Shown: positions 36,226 to 44,946, numbered from the stretch's first letter. The stretch is DNA of 64,000 nucleotides from SG8-41 sp964521405 (GCA_964521405.1 CAZFRR010000020.1:3100-67099), one strand, 5' to 3'. Notes: generated by a model from the letters alone, not told the origin. Numbers and translations are program-made.

Positions 36226-37674
36226 TCACCCTATGAGCGCGGCCGCCTGCCGGTACCACGCGGCCAGATAGGGCGGAATGAATATCCCCATCATCAGCAC
36301 CAGCGCGAGATGCACGAACACCGGGACCAGCGCCGGCGGGTGGGGCAGACGCGGCAACGACGTCTCGCCAAACACCATCGACTGCACTTTGCCGAAGATC
36401 GCTGCAAAGGCCACGCCCAGCGCGATCAGCAGGAACGGCGTCGCCCACGGCTGCTCGCGCATGGCGGTGGTCAGGATGATGAACTCGCTCGCGAAGATGC
36501 CGAAAGGCGGCACGCCGAGGATGGCGATCGCGCCCAGCATCAGTCCCCAGCCGATGGTGGGATTGGTCTTGATCAGGCCGCGAATGTCGTCCATGACCTG
36601 GGTTCCGGTTTTCTGCGCGGCGTGCCCGACCGCGAAGAAGATCGCCGACTTGGTCAGGCTGTGGAGCGTCATGTGCAAGAGCGCGCCGAAGTTCGCCGCC
36701 ACGCCGCCCATGCCGAAGGCGAAGGTCATCAACCCCATATGCTCGATCGAGGAATAGGCGAACATGCGCTTGATGTCGCGCTGGCGCGAGAGGAGAAACG
36801 CGGCCACCACCACGGAGAGCAGGCCGAAGCCCATCATGAGATTGCCCGCGAACGGCGTGCCGAGCGCGCCGTCGGTGAGCACCTTGCAGCGCACGACCGC
36901 GTAGAGCGCGACGTTCAACAGCAGCCCTGACAGCACCGCCGAGATCGGCGTGGGGCCTTCGGCGTGCGCATCGGGCAGCCAGTTGTGCACCGGCACCAGA
37001 CCCACCTTGGTGCCGTAACCCACCAGCAGGAACACGAAGGCGAGCGACATCACGGTAGGCTCGAGTTGCGCCTTCACCTGGTTGAGATCGGTCCACAGGA
37101 GCGCGGTGCCGCCCGAGCCCAGCACTTTCTCCGCCGCGAAGTAAAGCAGGATGGTGCCGAAGAGGGCCTGCGCGATGCCGACCGAGCACAGGATGAAGTA
37201 CTTCCACGCCGCCTCGATGGCTTCCGGCGTGCGGTAGAGGCTGATCAGCAGCACCGTCGAGAGCGTCGCCGCCTCCATCGCCACCCACATGATGCCGATG
37301 TTGTTGGTCGTCAGCACCAGCAGCATGGTGAAGGTGAACACCTGGAACATGGCGTAGTAGAGCCTCAGCGCCCCCGCCGTCACCTTGCCGCGGTCCGCCT
37401 CGATCCGCATGTACGGGCGCGAGAACATTGCCGTCGTGAACGCGACGAAGCTGGTGAGGCCCACCAGCACCACGTTGAAGGAATCGATGAAGAACTGGTT
37501 CTCGAAGGCGATGATGGGGCCGTCGCGGATCACGCGGATCGTGAGCGCCACCGCCGCGAGGAAGGTCACGAAGCTCGCGGCGACGCCCAGCTCCGGCGCC
37601 CAGCGCCGGCTGCCGAGGAGCGCCAGCAAAGCGCCGCCCAAGAGGGGCATGCCAAGGAGCAGTAATATCTCCAT
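36226..37674 (-). CDS. hyfF: Antiporter-like membrane subunit HyfF/NuoN-type
   Basis: A 482-residue polytopic subunit of the NuoL/M/N-MrpD family, with about 14 helices. The discontinuous-helix and channel signatures are visible: VGYGTKVGLVPVHNWLPDAHAEGPTPISAVLSG-type segment near residues 220-250 and HSLTKSAIFF. The lysine and glutamate residues of a proton path are present (E in WVAMEAATLS; K in GTKVGL). It would couple electron transfer to ion movement. Confidence 0.9.
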   Translation of the reverse strand: MEILLLLGMPLLGGALLALLGSRRWAPELGVAASFVTFLAAVALTIRVIRDGPIIAFENQFFIDSFNVVLVGLTSFVAFTTAMFSRPYMRIEADRGKVTAGALRLYYAMFQVFTFTMLLVLTTNNIGIMWVAMEAATLSTVLLISLYRTPEAIEAAWKYFILCSVGIAQALFGTILLYFAAEKVLGSGGTALLWTDLNQVKAQLEPTVMSLAFVFLLVGYGTKVGLVPVHNWLPDAHAEGPTPISAVLSGLLLNVALYAVVRCKVLTDGALGTPFAGNLMMGFGLLSVVVAAFLLSRQRDIKRMFAYSSIEHMGLMTFAFGMGGVAANFGALLHMTLHSLTKSAIFFAVGHAAQKTGTQVMDDIRGLIKTNPTIGWGLMLGAIAILGVPPFGIFASEFIILTTAMREQPWATPFLLIALGVAFAAIFGKVQSMVFGETSLPRLPHPPALVPVFVHLALVLMMGIFIPPYLAAWYRQAAALIG

Positions 37675-37683
37675 CAGGGCTCC

Positions 37684-37792
37684 AACCTCACCGCAGAGGC
37701 GCAGAGACGCGGAGTCTTCAGCCGATGAATTTTCCCAGGCGTGGAATGCGCGATCTCTCTCAGCGCCTCGGCGTCTCCGCGGTTCAAATCAA
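37684..37792. repeat. GACGCAGAG-type element, inverted arms, in the hyfE-hyfF gap
   Basis: The left arm (37684-37712) is ACCGCAGAGGCGCAGAGACG. The right arm (37758-37790) is the opposite, AGCGCCTCGGCGTCTCCGCG. It fills the gap between two membrane-subunit genes and touches the hyfE stop codon. Confidence 0.8.
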
Positions 37793-38445
37793 TCCTCCTT
37801 GAGTTTTTCCAGGTTGCGCATCTCGAGGCTGTCGAAGGTCTCGCGCACCTGGAAGAAGAAGATGCCGAAGATGAACGCGCCCACCAGGACATCGAGCGCG
37901 ATGCCGAGTTCCACCACCATCGGCATGCCGTAGGTCGCGCTGGTGGCCGCGAAGAAAAGACCGTTCTCCATCGCCAGGAAGCCGATCACGACCGGCACCG
38001 CCTTCCTGCGCGTAATCATCATGAGAAACGAGAGCAGCACGCAGGCCATGGCGATGCCAAGCGTTGCGCGCGTGATCGTGCTCGCCATCTGCGATATCGG
38101 CTGCGCCAGGTTGAAGGCGAAGATCACCAGCGCGATGCCGATCAGCATGGTGGCCGGGATGTTGATGAGCGTCTCCACGTCCCAACGGATGTTGAGGCGG
38201 TGGATCAGCCGGTAGAGTATCCACGGCAGCGCGACCACCTTCAACGCCAGCGTGAGAATGCCCGAGAAATAAAGGTGGCCCTGCCCCGTCGTGTAGGCCA
38301 CGACGAAGGTGGAGAGCGACAGCACCACCCCCTGCCAGGCGAAGAGCTCGATCAGCGACAGGATGCGCCGCTGCGACAGCATGGCGAACGCGATCAGCAG
38401 CATGATTGCCGCGAGGAGGTTGATGATCTGCCCGCTCAAACTCAT
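37789..38445 (-). CDS. hyfE: Membrane subunit HyfE-like
   Basis: A 218-residue integral membrane protein with about seven helices. The second half (ALGIAMACVLLSFLMMITRRKAVPVVIGFLAMENGLFFAA) is NuoK-like with the glutamate that lines the proton path. The N-terminal helices match HyfE-type subunits. It ends in a charged tail (RNLEKLKED). It lies between hyfC and hyfF, each gap filled by a different repeat element. Confidence 0.88.
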   Translation of the reverse strand: MSLSGQIINLLAAIMLLIAFAMLSQRRILSLIELFAWQGVVLSLSTFVVAYTTGQGHLYFSGILTLALKVVALPWILYRLIHRLNIRWDVETLINIPATMLIGIALVIFAFNLAQPISQMASTITRATLGIAMACVLLSFLMMITRRKAVPVVIGFLAMENGLFFAATSATYGMPMVVELGIALDVLVGAFIFGIFFFQVRETFDSLEMRNLEKLKED

Positions 38446-38456
38446 AAGACTAAACT

Positions 38457-38636
38457 CTCACCGCGGAGGACGCAGAGGACGCGGAGGAAATATTCAAATC
38501 GATCGACAATACGCACTGAGACATCTCTCATAAACATAGTACTTCTTTGAGAATCACTTCCATCTCCGCATTTCCATTTCATTTTCTGTCATAGCGTTCC
38601 TCTGCGTCCCCCGCGTCCTCCGCGGTTGGAGGTTGT
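38457..38636. repeat. GGACGCAGA element, inverted arms, in the hyfC-hyfE gap
   Basis: The left arm (38457-38488) is CACCGCGGAGGACGCAGAGG followed by ACGCGGAGG. The right arm (38596-38636) is the opposite, ending CGTCCTCCGCGGTTGGAGG. The centre is AT-rich. The right arm abuts the hyfC stop codon. Confidence 0.85.
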
Positions 38637-38637
38637 A

Positions 38638-39585
38638 CTAAACTTCGAAGACGTAGCTCAGCAGCAGCCCGAGCATCGCGAGCATGAACGCGGTGGCGAC
38701 GAATTCCGGCACGCGGAAGATGCGCATCTTGGCGCTCACCGTCTCCAGCAGCGCGAGGCCCGCGCCCGCAATCGTGAGCTTCGCCACCAGCGCGGCGACG
38801 GCCGAGGGCAGCGCGCCCCAATCGCCGGCCTCGGCGATGCCCCACGGCAGGAAACAGGCGATGCCGATGGCGCAATAGGCGAAGAGCTTGATCGCGGAGG
38901 CCCACTCGATGAGAGCAAGGTGCCGCGCGGAATACTCGAGCACGAGCGCCTCGTGCACCATGGTCAACTCGAGGTGGGTGGCCGGGTTGTCCACCGGGAC
39001 GCGGGCGTTCTCGGCCAGCAGCACCATCACGAACGCCACCGCCGCGAAGGCGAGGCTCGGGTAGAGCGCGAACTCGCGGTGGGCCAGGGTTGCGACGATG
39101 GTGGTGAGCGAGGTGGACTGGCTGATCAGCGCTAAGTTGAAGAAGATGATGAGCAGCGCCGGCTCCGCCAGCGCGCCGATCAGCATTTCGCGGCGCGCGC
39201 CCAGCGAGCCGAACGACGTGCCGACGTCCATCGCCGCGAGCGAGATGAACACCCGCGCCACGGCGAAGACCCCCACCAGCGCGATCACGTCGGCAGCGGC
39301 CGCGAACGGCAGGTCGGTCGCGAGCACCGGCACGATGCCCACCACCAGCCACATGCAGCCAAATATCACGTAGGGCGCGAACCGGAACAGCCAGGAAGCG
39401 TTGTCCGCGAGCACCGCGTCCTTCTGCAGGAGCTTGCGCAGCACGCGGTAGGGCTGAATGAGGCTCGGCGCGCTCTTGTTCTGCAGCCAGGCGCGGCAGG
39501 CGTTGACCCACCCCACGAGCAGCGGCGCCGCCACCGCCACCAGCAGCATCTGAACCAGCTGATTGAGCGCTCCGCCTGTCGTCAT
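38638..39585 (-). CDS. hyfC: Membrane subunit HyfC/NuoH-like
   Basis: A 315-residue NuoH-type subunit with eight helices that anchors the peripheral arm. Diagnostic segments are QPYRVLRKLLQKDAV on the cytoplasmic loop, GSLGARREMLIGALAEPALL, and ENARVPVDNPATHLELTMVHEA, the family signature with acidic residues of the quinone-side proton path. It overlaps the hyfB stop by 4 bases. Confidence 0.92.
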   Translation of the reverse strand: MTTGGALNQLVQMLLVAVAAPLLVGWVNACRAWLQNKSAPSLIQPYRVLRKLLQKDAVLADNASWLFRFAPYVIFGCMWLVVGIVPVLATDLPFAAAADVIALVGVFAVARVFISLAAMDVGTSFGSLGARREMLIGALAEPALLIIFFNLALISQSTSLTTIVATLAHREFALYPSLAFAAVAFVMVLLAENARVPVDNPATHLELTMVHEALVLEYSARHLALIEWASAIKLFAYCAIGIACFLPWGIAEAGDWGALPSAVAALVAKLTIAGAGLALLETVSAKMRIFRVPEFVATAFMLAMLGLLLSYVFEV

Positions 39586-41594
39586 CTCACGAACGCCAGC
39601 AGGAAAATGATGGTGACGAAGCTGTACATCAGGTAGACGGCGACCCGCCCGGTCTGGATGCGGCCCACCAGGCGCGAGCAGAACGCGGCGGCGCGTGCGA
39701 TCGGGAAATATATCCAGCGCCAGGAATGGTCGCGCACGTGGGCGGCGTAGCGCGGCATCCGGTCAAACGGGTCGGGATGATGCGCCTCGATCTCGTACAC
39801 CGGCGCGAAGATCTGCCGGATCGGCTGGGCGAAGCCCTCCGCCGTGTCCTGCATGCGGGCGTTCTGCTCCGGGAAACCGCAGTCCCACGGGGGGGCGCGG
39901 CGCAGCCGCCCGTGATAGAGCGCCCGCACCAGCCAGAACGCGGCCAGCACGACCGCGACGATCACGATCAGGAAAATCACCGGGCTGTAGCTCGCGCGCC
40001 CGGGCGCGACCGGCGTCAACCACAGCCAGTTGGCCGCGGTGCCCGAGTCAGCGAGGCTGTGATCGAGCAAGCTGAGCGCAATGGGATCCATCAGCCCGAT
40101 CATCCAGACCGGCGCGAGCCCGAGCAGAACGCACAGCACGGCAAGCCAGGCCATGCCGAGCTGCTCCCAGCGGCCGACCTCGCGGACGCGGATCGCCTCC
40201 GCGCTTCGCGGCTGGCCGAGAAACGCCACGCCGAACACCTTCACGAAGCACATCGCGGTCAGCGCGCCAGCCAGCGCGAGCGCCGCGGCGGCGAGCGGGA
40301 TGATCGAGCGCAGCACGCCATGCCCCAGCGCCGGCGACAGCAACGCGGCCTGGAACGTGAGCCACTCGGAGACGAAACCGTTCAGCGGCGGCAGCGCGGA
40401 GATCGCGAGCGCGCCGACCAGGAAGAAGAACGCGGTGACCGGCATGACGCGGATCAGCCCGCCCATCCTGCCGAGATCGCGCAGGCCCGACGCGTGCAGC
40501 ACCGCGCCCGCGCCAAGAAACAGCAGCGCCTTGAAGATGGCGTGGTTCAACGTGTGGTAGAGCGCCGCGACGAGACCGAGCACCGCCAGCACCGGGTGGC
40601 CGGTGCCGATATAGATCAGCGACAGGCCGAAGCCGATCAGGATGATGCCGATGTTCTCGACCGAATGGTAGGCGAGCAGGCGTTTCAAATCGTGCTGCAT
40701 CAGCGCGAACAGCACGCCGAAGAGAGTGGTCACCACCGCCAGCACGAGCACGATCAGCCCCCATTCCCACTGGATCGCCCCCAGGAGATCGTAGGTGACG
40801 CGGAAGAGTCCGTAGATCGCGGTCTTCAGCATCACGCCGGAGAGCAGCGCGGATACCGGCGAAGGCGCCGCGGGGTGCGCCTCGGGCAGCCACACGTGCA
40901 GCGGCACGATCCCGGCCTTGGCGCCGAAACCGACCAGCGCGAGGAGGAATGCGATGGTCGCCCAGCCGCTCGTCAGGTTCGCCTGCCGCATGGCGTCGAA
41001 GGTGTAGATGCCCTGCCCGCCGTGCAGCACGCCAAAGCAGAGCAGGATCGCGATCGCGCCGATATGCGCGATCAGGAGATAGATGAAGCCCGCCTTGCGA
41101 ATCTCCGGATCGTGGTGCTCGGTGGTGACCAGGAAATACGACGAGAGCGCCATCGTCTCCCATGCCACCATGAAGAGATAAGCGTCGTCCGCGATCAGCA
41201 CCACCGCCATGCTGGCGAGAAACGCGTGGTACTGCAGGCAGGTAAGTCGCGCGGAGCCCGGCTCGGTCCCCGCAAAATAGCCCGCCGAGTAGCACGAAAT
41301 ACCCGCGGCGGTCGCGCCAAGCAGCAGCAGGAAGAAGGCGGAGAGCGCGTCGAGCCGCACGTGAAACGGCAGGTCCGGCAGCCCGAGCGGCAGCACCATG
41401 CCACTCCACGGCAGTCCGATCGCGGCCAGTCCAACGGCGGCAAGGACCAGGCCGGCGATGGCGCCCAGCGGATAGAGCCAGCGGGTGATGAACTCAGGAC
41501 GGCCCGGGCGGAGAATAGCCAGCAAGCCCAGCGCCAGCCAGAACAGCACGATGCCGATGACGAGTTCCAGCGGAGAAGCGGTGACGGCGGGCAT
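39582..41594 (-). CDS. hyfB: Antiporter-like membrane subunit HyfB/NuoL-type
   Basis: A 670-residue polytopic protein of the NuoL/HyfB family and first gene of the cluster. It has the conserved WETMALSSYFLV glutamate, VPLHVWLPEAHPAAPSPVSALLSG, and HTLNHAIFKALLFLGAG. After the 14-helix core it carries a long C-terminal extension (DRMPRYAAHVRDHSWRWIYFPIA) ending in another helix, as in HyfB proteins. It overlaps hyfC by 4 bases, the only junction in the cluster without a repeat. Confidence 0.92.
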   Translation of the reverse strand: MPAVTASPLELVIGIVLFWLALGLLAILRPGRPEFITRWLYPLGAIAGLVLAAVGLAAIGLPWSGMVLPLGLPDLPFHVRLDALSAFFLLLLGATAAGISCYSAGYFAGTEPGSARLTCLQYHAFLASMAVVLIADDAYLFMVAWETMALSSYFLVTTEHHDPEIRKAGFIYLLIAHIGAIAILLCFGVLHGGQGIYTFDAMRQANLTSGWATIAFLLALVGFGAKAGIVPLHVWLPEAHPAAPSPVSALLSGVMLKTAIYGLFRVTYDLLGAIQWEWGLIVLVLAVVTTLFGVLFALMQHDLKRLLAYHSVENIGIILIGFGLSLIYIGTGHPVLAVLGLVAALYHTLNHAIFKALLFLGAGAVLHASGLRDLGRMGGLIRVMPVTAFFFLVGALAISALPPLNGFVSEWLTFQAALLSPALGHGVLRSIIPLAAAALALAGALTAMCFVKVFGVAFLGQPRSAEAIRVREVGRWEQLGMAWLAVLCVLLGLAPVWMIGLMDPIALSLLDHSLADSGTAANWLWLTPVAPGRASYSPVIFLIVIVAVVLAAFWLVRALYHGRLRRAPPWDCGFPEQNARMQDTAEGFAQPIRQIFAPVYEIEAHHPDPFDRMPRYAAHVRDHSWRWIYFPIARAAAFCSRLVGRIQTGRVAVYLMYSFVTIIFLLAFVR

Positions 41595-41685
41595 CGGCTA
41601 TGAGCGGTCGGCCGCGCGATAGTTTCTGCTGCTCATCGCGCGGCAAAGTGTTGATTCTATGCGCTTGGCCGCATTCCAGGCAAAC

Positions 41686-41830
41686 CTCTCACCGCCAGGA
41701 AAAAGAGCTGAACCGCAAAGGATATATATGAAGACAAGACAATCGAACCGCCATGACGCCAAGGCGCCAAGAGAAACAAGACAGATATCAGAACCGCGGG
41801 AACGCCGACAACTACGTTCCTCGGGCGCGT
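41686..41830. repeat. Repeat arms upstream of hyfB
   Basis: The 239-base gap between hyfB and the phosphatase gene contains CTCTCACCGCCAGGAAAAAG (41686-41705) and an ACCGCCATGACGCCAAGGCG array (41747-41770), then ACCGCGGGAACGCCGACAAC. Arms are in one orientation only. No promoter for hyfB could be identified confidently. Confidence 0.65.
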
Positions 41831-41833
41831 CGC

Positions 41834-43552
41834 TCAGGGAATAGCGCCGCGCAAGGGTTGCACCTCGGGGTTGCCATAGAGCGCCGCCGGGAGCGGCTTG
41901 GTGATCCGGATGCGGTTGAGCTCGGTCCGGGCGGTCTTGTCGGGAAGAGACTGCAGATAGCGCACCACGACTTCCACGCCGTCGAGAGGCCGCCCCTCCT
42001 CGTCTCGCAACACCTCGATATCGGTGGCGGGCACGACGTTGATGAGAAATGGATCCCGCCGGTAGAAATAGGAGGCGTAGGTGTAACTTGCCCCCAGGTC
42101 GAGCGGCGCCCACGCGTTCTTCTTGCGGTCGAATACCCGGATGTTGGATGCCCGCTGGCCTTGCGCCTGATAGGCGTCGAAGTCCAGCGTTACGCCGCTG
42201 AAATTAAAAAGCCAGCCGCCCGTCCACTCCGCCACCTTGGGGTTGAAGGAGCCGTTGGCGGCGTTCTCGATCTGGTTCTTCAATTGCTGGCCGCGGATGG
42301 TGCCCTTGGCGATCATCGGTCCGATGGGGATGAAGTGGTAGAGATCCTCCATCCGGATCGGCCCCGGCGCGACGTGGGTGCCGTAACGGAAGCCGCGGAT
42401 CGCGCCGATATCGGCGCCGGTCATGGCGCGGAACGCATCGGTGAGGAAGTCGTGCGACGAACCCTCGATCACCGCCGGCATCGTCTCGTGCGAAAAATTC
42501 GAGCGGTGCAGCGCAACCTCGGTCCGGCCCACCACCGTGTCGATGGGGCGCGCGAGCGGCGTGCCGTTGAACGGGTTTTCATGCCGAGTGAAGTGCGGGC
42601 CCTTGACGAAGGTCTTGCGCACTTCACGCACCGCCGCCGCGATCCCCTGGTTTTCGGCAATTCGCGAGTCGATGGTGTGCGACTTCCAGTCCCATTTCTG
42701 CACCTTGCCGTCCTTCACCGTGAGCTTGAGCTCGCCCAATACGGTTCCGTCCTGCCCCTCCTCCAGCAGCACTGTGCCGGTGCGAGCAACGACAGGCTTG
42801 CGCGTCACTTCGTGCATGTCAGAGGAAAGGATGACATCAATCCCGGGATTGGCCTCTGCCAGGCGAATGTTGTTCGCGAGTTCCTGCTCCGAAAGCAGCA
42901 CCACCAGGTCCACCTTGTGCTCCTCGCGCAGGGCCTTCAGGAACATCGGCACTTCCGCATCGCCGCCGGTGAAGCGGAAACCCTTCGTCACCGCGAGACC
43001 GACCACCTGCGGGCCGCGCCGCGTCGTCAGCCCGAGGATGCCGACGCGAAGCCCGCCCACCTCCTTCACCGTGAAAGGCGGCATCACCCGCTTCCCGCTG
43101 AGCGCCGCGTAGGGCTCCCCGTCGTAATAGATATTGGCGGCAAGCGTGGTCCAGGGCGCCTTCGGCTTCTGACCAGCGAACAATTCGAGGAAGCGCTCGG
43201 TGCCGTAAACAAACTCCCAGTTGCCAGGCGCATAAGCGTCAATCCGGAAACGGTTGATTACGTCCACCAGCGCCTGTCCCCGGGTGTACAGCGCCTCAGC
43301 CGATCCTTGTATGGTGTCGCCGGTATTGAGGAGCAGCGTGTTCTTTTCGCGCCCGCGGATTTCCTGGATCTTCGAGTACAGGCGCGCGAGCCCGCCTTCG
43401 GGCCTACCGCCGCCGTCGCTGCGCAGATTCGGCCGCGGCATGAGATGCCCGTGGATGTCGCCGATATGGATCAGCGTGATCTCGCCGCTGCCCGCCGCCT
43501 GGGCCAGTAATGAAACAAACGCCAATGCGATGCACAGTTGTAAACGAATCAC
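41834..43552 (-). CDS. SoxB-like / 5'-nucleotidase-family metallophosphatase
   Basis: An exported 572-residue protein with a signal peptide ending near LAQAAGS. The metallophosphatase core has IHIGDIHGHLMP, LNTGDTIQGSAEALYTRG, GNWEFVYG (usually GNHE; GHWEF in SoxB) and a 5'-nucleotidase C-terminal domain. The TIQGSAEALYTRG and WEF blocks favour the SoxB (thiosulfohydrolase) branch over nucleotidases. No other sox gene is in the window, so thiosulfate oxidation cannot be claimed. Confidence 0.8.
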   Translation of the reverse strand: MIRLQLCIALAFVSLLAQAAGSGEITLIHIGDIHGHLMPRPNLRSDGGGRPEGGLARLYSKIQEIRGREKNTLLLNTGDTIQGSAEALYTRGQALVDVINRFRIDAYAPGNWEFVYGTERFLELFAGQKPKAPWTTLAANIYYDGEPYAALSGKRVMPPFTVKEVGGLRVGILGLTTRRGPQVVGLAVTKGFRFTGGDAEVPMFLKALREEHKVDLVVLLSEQELANNIRLAEANPGIDVILSSDMHEVTRKPVVARTGTVLLEEGQDGTVLGELKLTVKDGKVQKWDWKSHTIDSRIAENQGIAAAVREVRKTFVKGPHFTRHENPFNGTPLARPIDTVVGRTEVALHRSNFSHETMPAVIEGSSHDFLTDAFRAMTGADIGAIRGFRYGTHVAPGPIRMEDLYHFIPIGPMIAKGTIRGQQLKNQIENAANGSFNPKVAEWTGGWLFNFSGVTLDFDAYQAQGQRASNIRVFDRKKNAWAPLDLGASYTYASYFYRRDPFLINVVPATDIEVLRDEEGRPLDGVEVVVRYLQSLPDKTARTELNRIRITKPLPAALYGNPEVQPLRGAIP

Positions 43553-43699
43553 TGGTTTCCTCCCCGTGGCATTCGATGTGCTGCGTGCCGCACAACCTAG
43601 CGGACGGAGCGCCTGAAATCAAGGATTCCCGCAAGCGCTGATAAATCTGGTCTATCCTATGATCGAGATATTTGATGCCCGCGCAGGGCATGCCGATCA

Positions 43700-43978
43700 A
43701 TGCCTCTGGTTACCAGACAATTGACAATTTCCGGCCGCGTGCAGGGCGTGGGCTTCCGCTTCTACCTGCAGAAGAAGGCGCGCGAGCTCGGGCTCACCGG
43801 CTGGGTGCGCAACCGCCGTGACGGAGCCGTGGAAGCCGTGATCCAGGGCGGCCCTGAGGCCGTGGAGACGATGACCGACTGGGCGCGCCGCGGCCCGCCC
43901 AGCGCCGTGGTCGCCGAAGTGCGGATCTCGGATGGGGGCGGCGATTACGCGACGTTCGAGACGCGGCCGACCGCTTAG
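43700..43978 (+). CDS. acyP: Acylphosphatase
   Basis: A 92-residue acylphosphatase hydrolysing acyl phosphates in the cytoplasm. The phosphate loop GRVQGVGFRFY with its arginine and the catalytic asparagine in GWVRNRRDGAVE are both present. Length is normal. It is an isolated plus-strand gene followed by an AGTTTGC repeat pair. Confidence 0.96.
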   Translation: MPLVTRQLTISGRVQGVGFRFYLQKKARELGLTGWVRNRRDGAVEAVIQGGPEAVETMTDWARRGPPSAVVAEVRISDGGGDYATFETRPTA

Positions 43979-43982
43979 CCTA

Positions 43983-44048
43983 GTTTGCAGTTTGCAGTGG
44001 GCAGTTTGCAGTCGCTGCCAACTGACGGCTGCCAACTGCCAACTCGAC
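43983..44048. repeat. AGTTTGC heptamer element, inverted arms
   Basis: The left arm (43983-44012) has four AGTTTGC or AGTGGGC units. The right arm (44016-44046) has the opposite words CTGCCAACTGCCAACT. The centre is only a few bases, so it forms a compact hairpin between convergent genes and might act in termination. Confidence 0.8.
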
Positions 44049-44054
44049 TACCGT

Positions 44055-44882
44055 TCAGGCTCCCTGCTTAGCCGGCGTCTGCGCGCGCAGCCGGATCCCC
44101 TCCGCCCTGCGCCTCTGCTTTTCCGCCTCGATCTGGCGGCCCTGGCCATCGAGCGCGGCGGCGAGGTTGTCCAGGGTATGCGCGATGCTGAGATTGCCCG
44201 GTTTCAGGGCTTTCTCCTTCGCCGCGAGGGCGCGGCTCAGATATTTCTCGGCCTCCTTGAAATTTTCCTGCTTCAGCTGGATCGCGCCCAGGTTGTGCAG
44301 GGCAACCGCCGTGTTGATGTGATTTGCCCCCAGTTTTTTCTCGAATATGACGAGCGCCTTCTTCTGGGTTTGTTCGGCCGCGACGAGGTTTCCCTGCAGT
44401 ATCAGGAACTGCGCATTGTTATGCAGCGCGAGCCCGGTTGCCGGGTCATCGGGCCCGTACTGTTTGGTGCGAATCGCAACCAGGCGTTGCGCGAAAAGAA
44501 TCGCTTCTTCATGCTTGCCGGCCCGGCTCAGCGCGTGCGACAGCGTGGAGAGGCTCTGTTCCGTGGCGCGGCTGCCCAGTCCGGGCGGAGCCTCGGCCTC
44601 CTGCAGCGCCGCGCGCGCGAACAACTCCGCCTGCTCGAAACTGCCGCCTTGAAGGTGGGTGGTGGCCTGGTCATGGAGGAGCTTCCAGTCCGCTTCGCCG
44701 CCAGCCGCCGGCCCGGCGGCCAGCAGGAGCGACAGCGCTGCCGCCGCAAGAGCGTGAATCGTGATTCGTGATTCGTGATTCGACTTCTTGTATTCCCTCT
44801 GAGCCCTCTGTGATCTCTGTGATCTCTGTGGCTGATTTATTTGAATAGATCTGCGTGTATCTGCGTTTATCTGCGGTTCCAT
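44055..44882 (-). CDS. Exported TPR protein with a repeat-derived N-terminus
   Basis: A kinesin-light-chain-type TPR protein. At least three TPR units are visible (ALHNNAQFLILQGNLVAAEQTQKKAL-type, ALHNLGAIQLKQENFKEAEKYLSRAL-type, HTLDNLAAALDGQGRQIEAEKQ-type). The hydrophobic core LAAAALSLLLAAGPAAGG is a signal peptide. Everything upstream in frame is translated repeat sequence, including the ATG at 44882 and the TTG at 44921. There is no ATG or GTG between repeats and the hydrophobic core, so the true start is unresolved. Confidence 0.75.
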   Translation of the reverse strand: MEPQINADTRRSIQINQPQRSQRSQRAQREYKKSNHESRITIHALAAAALSLLLAAGPAAGGEADWKLLHDQATTHLQGGSFEQAELFARAALQEAEAPPGLGSRATEQSLSTLSHALSRAGKHEEAILFAQRLVAIRTKQYGPDDPATGLALHNNAQFLILQGNLVAAEQTQKKALVIFEKKLGANHINTAVALHNLGAIQLKQENFKEAEKYLSRALAAKEKALKPGNLSIAHTLDNLAAALDGQGRQIEAEKQRRRAEGIRLRAQTPAKQGA

Positions 44883-44940
44883 TCTGGTTCTTCTTGGCGT
44901 CTCGGCGTCTCGGCGGTTCAATCTGGTCTTCCTTTGTGTC
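44757..44940. repeat. Four different repeat words in series across the TPR gene 5' end
   Basis: In order: GATTCGT heptamers (44757-44780), CTCTGTGAT nonamers (44800-44833), TCTGCGTTTA decamers (44848-44880) and GGCGTCTCG octamers (44893-44921). All are in one orientation. They cover the 5' end of the TPR reading frame and the gap to dnaE. Confidence 0.85.
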
Positions 44941-44946
44941 CTCGCT

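Noticed and set aside
33849..41594. Active [NiFe] hydrogenase or formate hydrogenlyase
   Set aside because: Both cysteine pairs that bind the Ni-Fe centre are replaced in the large subunit, and no hyp genes are nearby.
33849..41594. NADH dehydrogenase complex I (nuo operon)
   Set aside because: Gene order and the HyfE and HyfB type subunits, the missing NuoE/F/G/I and the fused NuoCD form fit the hydrogenase-4-like group instead.
39726..41603. A 625-codon open frame on the plus strand opposite hyfB
   Set aside because: It is a mirror of a membrane-protein gene, rich in Arg, His, Gln and Asp, with no domain; the HyfB frame is decisive.
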